Made by a program: the position numbers and the translations under genes
The notes under the pieces: model-generated
Seen by the model: the letters and a program-made list of their open reading frames with translations, nothing else
Database searches by the model: none
What the model was told of the DNA's origin: nothing
Part shown: piece by piece, positions 19,470-29,647 of the stretch
Layout: each line of letters begins with the position of its first letter
Position numbering within the stretch: position 1 is the stretch's first letter
Origin: Nitrincola alkalilacustris
GTDB lineage: Bacteria > Pseudomonadota > Gammaproteobacteria > Pseudomonadales > Balneatricaceae
Assembly (NCBI RefSeq): GCF_008973755.1
Contig: NZ_WBOM01000002.1
Span: 186,001 to 250,000 of the forward strand
Length of the DNA: 64,000 nt
Direction of reading: 5' to 3'

Positions 19470-20006
19470 ATGCGTAAGATTTTTCTCTTTATCCCGCTAC
19501 TGGCTTTTCTGGCAGTGGGGGTGTTTCTGTTTCGTGGTCTGTTCATGGATCCGAGCAAACTACCTTCGGCGCTGATCGATAAACCCATTCCGACGTTCAG
19601 TCTGCCATCACTCTATGAGCCAGAGCAGATGCTGACTGCCGATAGTCTCAAGGGTGAGGTTGCACTGCTGAATGTCTGGGCAACCTGGTGCCCGACCTGT
19701 CTGGAAGAACATGGTCAGTTGAACAAAATCGCTCAGGAGGAGGGTGTCACCATCTATGGTCTGAACTACAAGGATGAGCCAGACAAGGCGCTGCGGTGGC
19801 TGGAGCGTTACTACGATCCCTACAAACTGGTGGTTGTGGATCAGGCAGGCTCACTTGGACTGGATATGGGGGTATATGGTGCTCCTGAGACGTTCATTCT
19901 TGATCGCCGTGGTGTGATACGTTATCGCCATGTCGGGGCTGTAGATGAGGCCGTGTGGCAGAAACTGCGCAGCATGATGCAGCAGATTGAAAAGGAAGAG
20001 GTCTGA
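19470..20006 (+). CDS. ccmG: Periplasmic thioredoxin CcmG/DsbE
   Basis: 178 residues, N-terminal membrane anchor then a thioredoxin fold with active site WATWCPTCLEEH and the downstream cis-Pro segment GAPETFILD. Reduces apocytochrome c or CcmH. Stop and ccmH start share one base. Confidence 0.95.
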   Translation: MRKIFLFIPLLAFLAVGVFLFRGLFMDPSKLPSALIDKPIPTFSLPSLYEPEQMLTADSLKGEVALLNVWATWCPTCLEEHGQLNKIAQEEGVTIYGLNYKDEPDKALRWLERYYDPYKLVVVDQAGSLGLDMGVYGAPETFILDRRGVIRYRHVGAVDEAVWQKLRSMMQQIEKEEV

Positions 20007-20542
20007 TGCGCTATCTGTTACTGTTTTTGCTGTTGATGCCGGGATTCGCGGTGGCTGCAATAGAGGGTTATGAGTTCAGCAGTTCAGACAATGAACGCCG
20101 TTTTCATAGCATGACCCAGGAGCTGAGATGCCCGACCTGTCAGAACCAGAATATCTCAGATTCGGATGCACCGCTTGCAGCAGACCTCAGGCGTGAAGTT
20201 CATCGCATGATAGAAGCCGGGGAATCTGATCAGGCGATTATCGATTTCATGGTGCTGCGTTTCGGTGATTTCGTTCATTACCGCCCGCGCCTGACCAGTA
20301 CCACCTGGTTCCTCTGGTATGGCCCCTATGTGTTGCTTGCTCTGGGTTTTCTGGCAGTGATTCTGGTCAGTCATAATCGCCGCCGGAAGCGCAGAACTCT
20401 TTCGCCTGATGATGCCGATGCTGTGAGCAGCGCTGATGTGGTGCCGGACTCTGAAAACGAAACAGGACTTGAGGCACACCGGTTAACACCCCAGGAGCAG
20501 CAACAGCTGCAAAAACTACTGCAACAGGAACAGGATAAATGA
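20006..20542 (+). CDS. ccmH: Cytochrome c maturation thiol protein CcmH
   Basis: 178 residues: signal/anchor, LRCPTCQNQNISDSDA motif whose two cysteines bind the apocytochrome CXXCH, then a membrane helix (WFLWYGPYVLLALGFLAVILV) and a Gln-rich C-terminal tail. Single-domain CcmH; the TPR part is the separate ccmI gene that follows with a 4-bp overlap. Confidence 0.95.
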   Translation: MRYLLLFLLLMPGFAVAAIEGYEFSSSDNERRFHSMTQELRCPTCQNQNISDSDAPLAADLRREVHRMIEAGESDQAIIDFMVLRFGDFVHYRPRLTSTTWFLWYGPYVLLALGFLAVILVSHNRRRKRRTLSPDDADAVSSADVVPDSENETGLEAHRLTPQEQQQLQKLLQQEQDK

Positions 20543-21771
20543 CATTACTCTGGGTTGGCATCGCGCTCCTGACGTTGGTGGCTGTCGCGATTGTTTTCTG
20601 GCCACTGCTGCGCAATCGGCATGCACATCTTGAAAAACTTCAGCTGGTGGATCGCAAGGCGCAGAATATCGAAATATTCAAAGAGCGGCTGAGTGAGCTG
20701 GAGCGCGAGCGAGATATGGGCACGCTTGCTGAACAGGAGTTTGCTGAGCTGAAAATCGAGCTGGAACGGAACCTTCTCTACGATGCAGCGGATATGCAAT
20801 CCACGCAGTCTCGCGTACGGTTGGGCAAGCGTCAACTGATAGTGGTGACCCTGCTGGCATTAATGGTGCCTGTTATGTCGTTCAGTCTTTATCAGCATTT
20901 GGGTCGGGCGGATGACCTGGCCGTGGCGATGCATCGTGCTGCCTTTGATACCTCCTTCGCTGAGGGGCCAACCTCAATCGAGGAAGCGATCGAACGTCTT
21001 GAAACGGAGCTTGAACGAAACCCGAATAACCCTGAGGGCTGGTATCTGCTGGCAACTACCCTGATGAACCTGAATGAGTTTGATCGTGCTGTGGGCAGCT
21101 TCCGTCAGGCGCTCGATTATCTGCCGGAGTCTTCGCAGGAGTATCCGGGTGTGATGGGACAACTCAGCCAGGCGATGTTCTTTGCCCGTGGTGGCCAGGT
21201 TGATGATCAGGTGCGGGATCAGATAGACGCGACCCTGGCACTGGATGTGAATGAAGTAACATCGCTTGGTCTGTTGGGAATCGATGCATTTGAGCAGGGA
21301 CGTTACGAAGAGGCGGCCCGCTTCTGGGAGCATGCGTTGGCTTATGCAGAAGAGGGACAGGCCAGTGTGTCTTTGCAAGCTGGTATTGATCGTGCCCGCG
21401 AGCGCATGCAGCAAGGTCAGGAGCCGGAGTTGCTGCGTATCACCATTGAGGTGGCGCCGGAACTGATGACCGAGATTCGCTCAGACCAGACTGTCTATGT
21501 TTTTGCGCGACCCGTAGGCGGGCGTATGCCGGCAGCGGCGATGCGCTTGCAGGTCCGGCAATTGCCGGCCACTGTGTCTTTTAATGATGCGATGGCGATG
21601 ATGCCTGAGATGCGTCTGTCACAGTTCGAAGAGGTTGAAGTCGTGGCCCGGATCAGTCAGCAGGGTACACCTGAAGAGCAGCCGGGTGACTTTAAAGGGA
21701 GCCTTGGCAATGTTAAAGTCAGCACTTCGGATGGAACTTACACGCTGGTGATTGATCAGCTAGTAGAGTAG
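20539..21771 (+). CDS. ccmI: Apocytochrome c chaperone CcmI
   Basis: 410 residues: two membrane helices near the N-terminus (about 2-22 and 96-116) with a coiled cytoplasmic loop between, then periplasmic TPR repeats (NPEGWYLLATTLMNLNEFDRA and following) and a C-terminal beta domain of about 110 residues. Binds the apocytochrome C-terminal helix. Last gene of the ccm operon; no clear terminator in the 58 bp before zipA. Confidence 0.92.
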   Translation: MTLLWVGIALLTLVAVAIVFWPLLRNRHAHLEKLQLVDRKAQNIEIFKERLSELERERDMGTLAEQEFAELKIELERNLLYDAADMQSTQSRVRLGKRQLIVVTLLALMVPVMSFSLYQHLGRADDLAVAMHRAAFDTSFAEGPTSIEEAIERLETELERNPNNPEGWYLLATTLMNLNEFDRAVGSFRQALDYLPESSQEYPGVMGQLSQAMFFARGGQVDDQVRDQIDATLALDVNEVTSLGLLGIDAFEQGRYEEAARFWEHALAYAEEGQASVSLQAGIDRARERMQQGQEPELLRITIEVAPELMTEIRSDQTVYVFARPVGGRMPAAAMRLQVRQLPATVSFNDAMAMMPEMRLSQFEEVEVVARISQQGTPEEQPGDFKGSLGNVKVSTSDGTYTLVIDQLVE

Positions 21772-21829
21772 GCTTCAGTTTTTAATTTTTTACACTCAGA
21801 CAGCAGAATACTCGGGATACGGTTACACC

Positions 21830-24073
21830 ATGGAGATCAGTCTTCGCGAATGGCTTATAATTGGCGGTATTCTCGTCATAGTGCTGATACTGTTTGATGG
21901 CTGGCGCCGTATCAACGGTAATCGCAACCGATTACGTATTGATATAGATCCCAGTTTTTCCGACAGCGATGCATCAGAGTCCGGCAACCATTTCAATCCC
22001 GAGCTGCCTAATGGTGGTGCACGACCCTGCCGCAATACTTCAGTCGATCCAGATTCAGAGCAGGAGGTTGCTGAGGCACCTGCTGCTGAGGGTTTCAGGC
22101 ATACCCGGTTAGGGGCTATGGTGCAGCCTCAGGCGCTGCAGCAAAAGGCAGAGCAAAAAATGGAGCCCTCGGGCACTAATCTCAGCTCAAATCTGGGTGC
22201 AAATCTGGGTGCCAAGCTCAAAGCCGCCTCTTCATCGGTTCTGGCAAAGGCTCAGGAAAAACCGGTAGAGCAGGATCGGATTGAGCCGGGTTTTGGTTCC
22301 ATCAGTGACTCCACGCATGAGGTGGAGGACGATCAAGAGCTGTTACCGGGCCTGGAAAAACAGCAGAACAACGTTTATGGCACGACGGATGAAATGGAGG
22401 GGTATGAAACAGAACTGCCTCCGGATGAGCCTGTACGAAGCGAGCCTGTACAAAGTGAGTTGGTTCAGCCAGAGCCTGACCTGTCCGATGAGTCGGTTGA
22501 AGAGGTGTTGCTGGAATCTGAAGAGTATCAGGAAGAGGCCGACGAACCCAGAGAGCGCTGGATCTACTCCACGGATGAAATTCCGGAGCCACAGCTGGAA
22601 ATTACTGTAGAGCCTGACACTCCTCTTGAGCGCGACCGTAATGAGTCTGTTGATCTTGGCGCCGAGGATAGTGATGCTTTTTTCTCTACCGAACTCGATT
22701 ATGAAGAGCCGGTTGTGCCTGTCACGGATGCCTTGGTTGACGACAGCATTGAGGAGCTGGCAGAGGAGTCGGCTGAAGCGCAGTTTGAAGAGCTGTCTGA
22801 ATTGATCTCTGAAGAGCTGTCTGATGAGCTACCCGAAGAGATACCTGATGAGCTGCTGTCTGAAGCCATCTCCCCGGACTTTGAGGAAGAGATTCCAGAG
22901 ACATTGTCGACGCCAGATATCGAACCGCATACCGCAGACCAGGATAACGATACAGAAGCAACAGAAGAAGCCTGGGTACAGAACTTGTCGACGCCTGTCA
23001 CGCATATTCAGGATACGCGTGCTCTGCATGAGATGGATCCTCTGTTTGATGATATTCCGCCCTTGCCGCGCAATACTGTTCGCCAGACGGTATCACAGCC
23101 ATCTCAGCAATCCATACAACAACCGGCTCAATCCGCTCAGCCAGCGATACCGTCTCAGAAGCAGCCAGAAGTAGCTGCACAGGCACCTGTCGCTGAGCCA
23201 GAGAAGGGGCAGAACCTGGATCTGGATTTTGATCTGGATCAGCCTATTACCATGCTGCTGGGGCGGTCGCGTAACAAACGCGCAGCCATGTCCAACGCTA
23301 CGGCTGAATCCGGCCAGAACGAGGTTCCGGCAGCTCCTGAGCCCAGGAAAAACACGCGACCCGAGCGTAAGAGAGCCCAGGCTCCCTCTGCCGGTGCCAT
23401 ACGTGATCTGTGGGCAGACCCGGAACCGAGCATTACTTTACCGGATATCGAGCCCGAAGCTGATTTTACAGCGCCTGTGCCTGCTCAGCGTGAGCGTCAG
23501 CCTGAAGAGGACACACCAACTTTTGCACAGGAAGCAGTTACTGAACCTTCTTTTTCTGCACCGGAGCCCGTCGCTGAGGCGACACCCGTGCAGGAGAGCA
23601 AACCTGCCAAAAAAGCGCTGACTGACCTCCCCGAGCCTGAGCATGTATTGGTGATCACCGTTGTGGGCGATGCCAAACAGCCTTTTTCCGGTGCATTGCT
23701 GCGCCGTGTCGTTGAGGCGTGTGGCATGGAACATGGCGACATGTCGATCTTCCACCGCTTTGAAGGAAGTGATGACACCAGTCCGGTGCAGTTCAGCATG
23801 GCAAATGCAGTCAACCCCGGTACTTTTGATCTGGAACAGATGGATGACGAGGAGACGCCCGCCGTTTCCTTCTTCATGTCGATGCTGGAGCCCCGTGATC
23901 CGATGACGGCTTATGAGTGCATGCTGGCAACCGCTGAAACGCTGGCCAAGCATGTGGGTGGAGATCTGCTTGATGAAGATCGTTCAGTTATGCGCCCACA
24001 GACCAAGGAGCACTACCGTCAGCGTATCCGTGACTTTGAAATGGAAAACCGCAGGCAGCAGCGTGTGCTGTAG
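21830..24073 (+). CDS. zipA: Cell division protein ZipA with very long acidic linker
   Basis: Inner-membrane anchor of the FtsZ ring. 747 residues, more than twice the E. coli length (328). N-terminal membrane helix with short external end (MEISLREWLIIGGILVIVLIL), basic segment GWRRINGNRNR, then about 560 residues of linker strongly rich in Glu, Asp, Pro, Ser and Gln (for example repeated SEELSDEL-like units around 22790-22870), and a C-terminal FtsZ-binding domain of about 140 residues beginning EHVLVITVVGD. Usual linkers are Pro/Gln rich and much shorter. Paired with ligA as in most gammaproteobacteria. Confidence 0.93.
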   Translation: MEISLREWLIIGGILVIVLILFDGWRRINGNRNRLRIDIDPSFSDSDASESGNHFNPELPNGGARPCRNTSVDPDSEQEVAEAPAAEGFRHTRLGAMVQPQALQQKAEQKMEPSGTNLSSNLGANLGAKLKAASSSVLAKAQEKPVEQDRIEPGFGSISDSTHEVEDDQELLPGLEKQQNNVYGTTDEMEGYETELPPDEPVRSEPVQSELVQPEPDLSDESVEEVLLESEEYQEEADEPRERWIYSTDEIPEPQLEITVEPDTPLERDRNESVDLGAEDSDAFFSTELDYEEPVVPVTDALVDDSIEELAEESAEAQFEELSELISEELSDELPEEIPDELLSEAISPDFEEEIPETLSTPDIEPHTADQDNDTEATEEAWVQNLSTPVTHIQDTRALHEMDPLFDDIPPLPRNTVRQTVSQPSQQSIQQPAQSAQPAIPSQKQPEVAAQAPVAEPEKGQNLDLDFDLDQPITMLLGRSRNKRAAMSNATAESGQNEVPAAPEPRKNTRPERKRAQAPSAGAIRDLWADPEPSITLPDIEPEADFTAPVPAQRERQPEEDTPTFAQEAVTEPSFSAPEPVAEATPVQESKPAKKALTDLPEPEHVLVITVVGDAKQPFSGALLRRVVEACGMEHGDMSIFHRFEGSDDTSPVQFSMANAVNPGTFDLEQMDDEETPAVSFFMSMLEPRDPMTAYECMLATAETLAKHVGGDLLDEDRSVMRPQTKEHYRQRIRDFEMENRRQQRVL

Positions 24074-24083
24074 TTCACCATTT

Positions 24084-24191
24084 TCAGCTCAGCACCATCA
24101 GCTCAGCACCTTCAGCCCAGCACTATCAGTTCGCCACTTCTGGTCCGAAGCTTCTAGCCGGAAACTTATAGTCTGTAACTTATAGCCTGAA
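24084..24191. repeat. Two families of 14-bp tandem repeats
   Basis: In the zipA-ligA gap four 14-bp units run head to tail from 24084 to 24139: TCAGCTCAGCACCA, TCAGCTCAGCACCT, TCAGCCCAGCACTA and the decayed TCAGTTCGCCACTT. After 10 bases three units of a second 14-bp family follow (24150-24191): GCTTCTAGCCGGAA, ACTTATAGTCTGTA, ACTTATAGCCTGAA. The array lies in the ligA leader region, its last unit ending 14 bases before the ligA ATG. Confidence 0.8.
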
Positions 24192-24196
24192 ATTAA

Positions 24197-26615
<2,419 letters not shown>

Positions 26616-26627
26616 GGGGCTTTATAC

Positions 26628-28043
26628 TCAGTTGCGATTGATGTTCAGTAACTGAGGAGCGGTGTATTCCAGTAATCCCTCTTCCCCGAACTCCAGTCCG
26701 AAGCCCGACATCTTGCACCCACCGAACGGGCAGTGTGGCAAAACTTCGGCATGGTTGTTGACCCATGCAGTACCGCACTCAAAGCGTAAGGCGATCTGGC
26801 TTGCCAGCTCTATATCATTACCCCAGACAGAACCACCCAATGCACTTTCGCTGGCATTCGCCTGAGTGATGGCATCTTCCAGATCCGTGTAACGGATCAC
26901 CGGCAGCACAGGGCCAAACTGCTCTTCATTGACCAGGCGCATACCGTCACGGGCATCAGCCACAATAGTGGGCGGATAGAAGTAACCCGGCCCGTTCAAT
27001 GGAGCGCCCCCGGTCAGAATACGGGCACCAGACTCGCGAGCATCGTCGACCAGAGTGCAGACCAGATCGAACTGTTTTTTGTTCTGAATCGGCCCGAAGG
27101 TCACGCCTTCATCCAGACCCGACCCTACTACCTGAGATTTGGCGATGCTGCTCAGGCGCTGGCACATCTCCTCATATTGAGACTCATGCACATACAGACG
27201 CTTCAGCGCAGCGCAGGTCTGGCCCATATTGAGAAAGGCGGTCTGAAAAATCGCGGGTGCTATCTTCTCCAGATCGGTACCAGGCAGCACAATGCCGGCA
27301 TCATTGCCGCCGAGCTCCAGTGTCAGGCGCTTCAAATTGCTGGCAGCGTTGCGCATGATGGTCTGTCCGGTAGGCGTGGAGCCAGTGAAGACCACTTTAC
27401 GAAGAGTTGGATGGCCGGTGATGGTATTGCCGATATCACGCTCACCCGTGACCACGTTGACCACACCGGCTGGCAGCACTTCATTGATCAGTTCGACCAG
27501 GCGCAGGGTGTTGAAGGGGGTGAAGGAGGAAGGTTTGATCACCAGCGTATTGCGGGTGCGAATGGCCGGCACTATATGCCAGATTGCAATCATCAATGGC
27601 CAGTTCCAGGGCGTGATGGAACCAATCACACCCAGCGGTTTGCGGTGTAACTCAATCAGGCGATTCTCCGAGTCCTCAATGGTTTTGACCGGCAGAGTCA
27701 TCGCTGCGGTAGCGCGGGTCCAGGCTGCTGATGCACCCACCTCAATCTGAGCCAGACCGAGAGGTTTACCCTGTTCCAGTGTGATGATGCGGGCCAGTTC
27801 ATCGGCATGGGCTTCGATCTTGTCGGCAATCGCATTCATCATCTCGGTAATATTGCTTTCCGGCGTATATTGCCAGGTTGCAAAGGCAGTCGAGGCTGCC
27901 GCAATTGCTTCTTCCAGCTGCCCGGCTGAGGCAGCAGGGCACTCACCCAAAGCGCTTCCTGTTGCTGGGTTGATCACACTGAAGCTGCCCTGCTCGCCGA
28001 TTACCTTGCGGCCATTGATCAGCAGTGAATAGTTCATGTCCAT
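26628..28043 (-). CDS. NAD(P)-dependent aldehyde dehydrogenase
   Basis: 471 residues of the ALDH superfamily, cytosolic. Catalytic Glu in LELGGND and catalytic Cys in NMGQTCAALKRLYV, cofactor-binding TPWNWP and FTGSTPTGQ, and the C-terminal EEQFGPVLPV are all intact. AAGGA lies 8 bases before ATG 28043. Probably in one transcript with the barrel gene upstream. The likely role is oxidation of the aldehydes produced by the amine dehydrogenase encoded 9 kb away under a similar promoter; substrate cannot be read from sequence. Confidence 0.92.
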   Translation of the reverse strand: MDMNYSLLINGRKVIGEQGSFSVINPATGSALGECPAASAGQLEEAIAAASTAFATWQYTPESNITEMMNAIADKIEAHADELARIITLEQGKPLGLAQIEVGASAAWTRATAAMTLPVKTIEDSENRLIELHRKPLGVIGSITPWNWPLMIAIWHIVPAIRTRNTLVIKPSSFTPFNTLRLVELINEVLPAGVVNVVTGERDIGNTITGHPTLRKVVFTGSTPTGQTIMRNAASNLKRLTLELGGNDAGIVLPGTDLEKIAPAIFQTAFLNMGQTCAALKRLYVHESQYEEMCQRLSSIAKSQVVGSGLDEGVTFGPIQNKKQFDLVCTLVDDARESGARILTGGAPLNGPGYFYPPTIVADARDGMRLVNEEQFGPVLPVIRYTDLEDAITQANASESALGGSVWGNDIELASQIALRFECGTAWVNNHAEVLPHCPFGGCKMSGFGLEFGEEGLLEYTAPQLLNINRN

Positions 28044-28078
28044 CGTATTTTCCTTATTTTTGTCTCAAATGTCTGTAT

Positions 28079-28110
28079 GGCCGGGTGTGAAGGGGAGGGG
28101 GCACCCGACC
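28079..28110 (-). other. Intercistronic stem-loop between barrel gene and aldehyde dehydrogenase
   Basis: GGCCGGGTG and CACCCGACC pair with one mismatch around a purine-rich loop of 14 bases. Read on the minus strand there is no T run after it, so it looks more like an attenuator or mRNA-stabilising hairpin within a barrel-ALDH transcript than a terminator. Confidence 0.4.
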
Positions 28111-28136
28111 ATGCATTTTCCGAACAACGCTAATTT

Positions 28137-29465
28137 TCAGAACAACACTACAGCCACCAACTGCCCATAGAGGTTGGTGCTCTTGCCACCGATCTGTGAG
28201 CCGCCATCGGCATCGCTGTGTTTGGGTCGATACACACCGATCAACGGGTTAATGATCAAGTGATCGTTAACCACCCACTCGGCATAAAGATCCAGCTCAC
28301 GTCCATTCAGTGCGCCGGTGCCACCTGCCGTCTTGCTGAAATCGAAGTACAGAGCGCCTACTGACAGGGTCTCGCTCAGGCTGGCCGCCAAGCCGATATG
28401 ATGAACCGCGGCGTCGCTGTTGAATGGCCCGGCATAGTTGGCGGCGACTTCGCCTTGGAACCATGTACCGTAGCCACGTGAAAAGCCGAAGAACAGAGGG
28501 TCAAAGCCCTCTTCAAAGCGAGAGTAACGATAGGTGATACTGGGGGTGAAAGGCAGGTCAGCAAAGGTCCAGCCGGTTTCAAGATACCAGGCCTTGGCAT
28601 CAGGTGCTGTATCGTCCCCCTGGGTTTGTGTAACCCATTCGCCGGACAAGAACAGGTTTTCGACTCCTGCATCGCCCTGATAGCGCAGGCTGGTAGTTTT
28701 CTGACCATCACGATGGCTGGCTCCACCGTCCATGACACTCAGACCGCGAATATAGCTAAGAGCAAAGGTGCCATAAGGGAGTCCATACTCAAGATTCAGA
28801 CCGGATAGCTTCATCTGTGATTGCGCTACGTTATCCGACTTGAGCCAGAATAGATCGCCGCTGAGGCCTTCGTCAGTGCCCAGGCTCAGAACCGCCGTGC
28901 GATCAAACGCCTGTCGAGGAGCCAGCCAATAGGCACCACCGCGATTCAGTTCGTCGCCCAGCGCATCGCCAAAGTTCAGGGCGTCACCATTGATCAGAAA
29001 ACCATCGCCGATAGCAAAGGGCTGACGACCAAAGGACAGGTTCATCCCGTTCTCGCCAAGTGCCGGGATTAGGTTACCCGATTGCCAGCCGACATAGGCA
29101 GTTTCCAGGTTGGTCTTGCGCTCATTACCTGAGGTGAATCCACCCGCATCACCACTGCCCCAGGTGGCAGAGCTGACGATACCGATACCGCCGTAAAGAC
29201 TGGATTCAGCCTGTAATACCTGAGAACCGGATAACCCCAGCTTCAAGTAGCCTTCCTGCCAGTTGATACTGCCAGCTTCGGTGTGGGCTCCCAGGTTGTA
29301 GCGCTCGCGACTGCTGAATACTCCCAGAAGAGCCTCAACATCGAGATTGAACTCAGTGCCGTTGTCGCTGTGAAGGGTGTAGGCCGATACCGGCGCTGAG
29401 ATGGCGGTGATCACTGCTGCTGCCATTAAACCCAGCGGCAGGCGGCGCGATAGCGGGTAGTTCAT
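28137..29465 (-). CDS. Outer-membrane beta-barrel protein (alginate-export/porin-like)
   Basis: 442 residues. Signal peptide with cleavage expected after PVSA (about residue 28), then alternating amphipathic strands throughout, abundant Gly/Tyr/Asn and a terminal Phe (VAVVLF), the hallmark for barrel insertion. Segments such as NLETAYVGWQSG and NLSFGRQPFAIGDGFLINGD resemble the alginate-export-type barrel family (PF13372) rather than general trimeric porins. GAGGA is 9 bases before ATG 29465. The upstream region carries four phased boxes matching those before qhpA, so it probably admits amine substrates; that role is inference. Confidence 0.82.
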   Translation of the reverse strand: MNYPLSRRLPLGLMAAAVITAISAPVSAYTLHSDNGTEFNLDVEALLGVFSSRERYNLGAHTEAGSINWQEGYLKLGLSGSQVLQAESSLYGGIGIVSSATWGSGDAGGFTSGNERKTNLETAYVGWQSGNLIPALGENGMNLSFGRQPFAIGDGFLINGDALNFGDALGDELNRGGAYWLAPRQAFDRTAVLSLGTDEGLSGDLFWLKSDNVAQSQMKLSGLNLEYGLPYGTFALSYIRGLSVMDGGASHRDGQKTTSLRYQGDAGVENLFLSGEWVTQTQGDDTAPDAKAWYLETGWTFADLPFTPSITYRYSRFEEGFDPLFFGFSRGYGTWFQGEVAANYAGPFNSDAAVHHIGLAASLSETLSVGALYFDFSKTAGGTGALNGRELDLYAEWVVNDHLIINPLIGVYRPKHSDADGGSQIGGKSTNLYGQLVAVVLF

Positions 29466-29562
29466 GATCCATAGTCCTCAGGGAATCCGAGTGATACCGG
29501 GCAGGTGCCGCTCACTCTGATATTGTTATTATGTGTGTCCGAGGCTGAGGATAACGAGTGGC

Positions 29563-29619
29563 TGTAAACCAGATATGTGCTGAATGTAGAGAGGTGTATG
29601 AAGTTGTAACGAGTTGTAA
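29563..29619 (-). promoter_or_regulatory. Four phased 10-bp boxes plus TTTACA upstream of the barrel gene
   Basis: Read on the minus strand: TTACAACTCG (29619-29610), TTACAACTTC (29609-29600), ATACACCTCT (29599-29590), CTACATTCAG (29589-29580), then 11 bp, then TTTACA (29568-29563). The core NTACA recurs exactly every 10 bp, i.e. on one face of the helix, ending 114 bases before the ATG. Decameric direct repeats are the usual target form of TorR/OmpR-family regulators. No convincing -10 follows at normal spacing from TTTACA. An equivalent array precedes qhpA. Confidence 0.65.
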
Positions 29620-29647
29620 TAAGGCAAGGTTGGTGTCAAGACGAATA

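Noticed and set aside
24084-24191. Short CRISPR-like array
   Set aside because: Units are contiguous 14-bp repeats without spacers, and there are no cas genes in the window.
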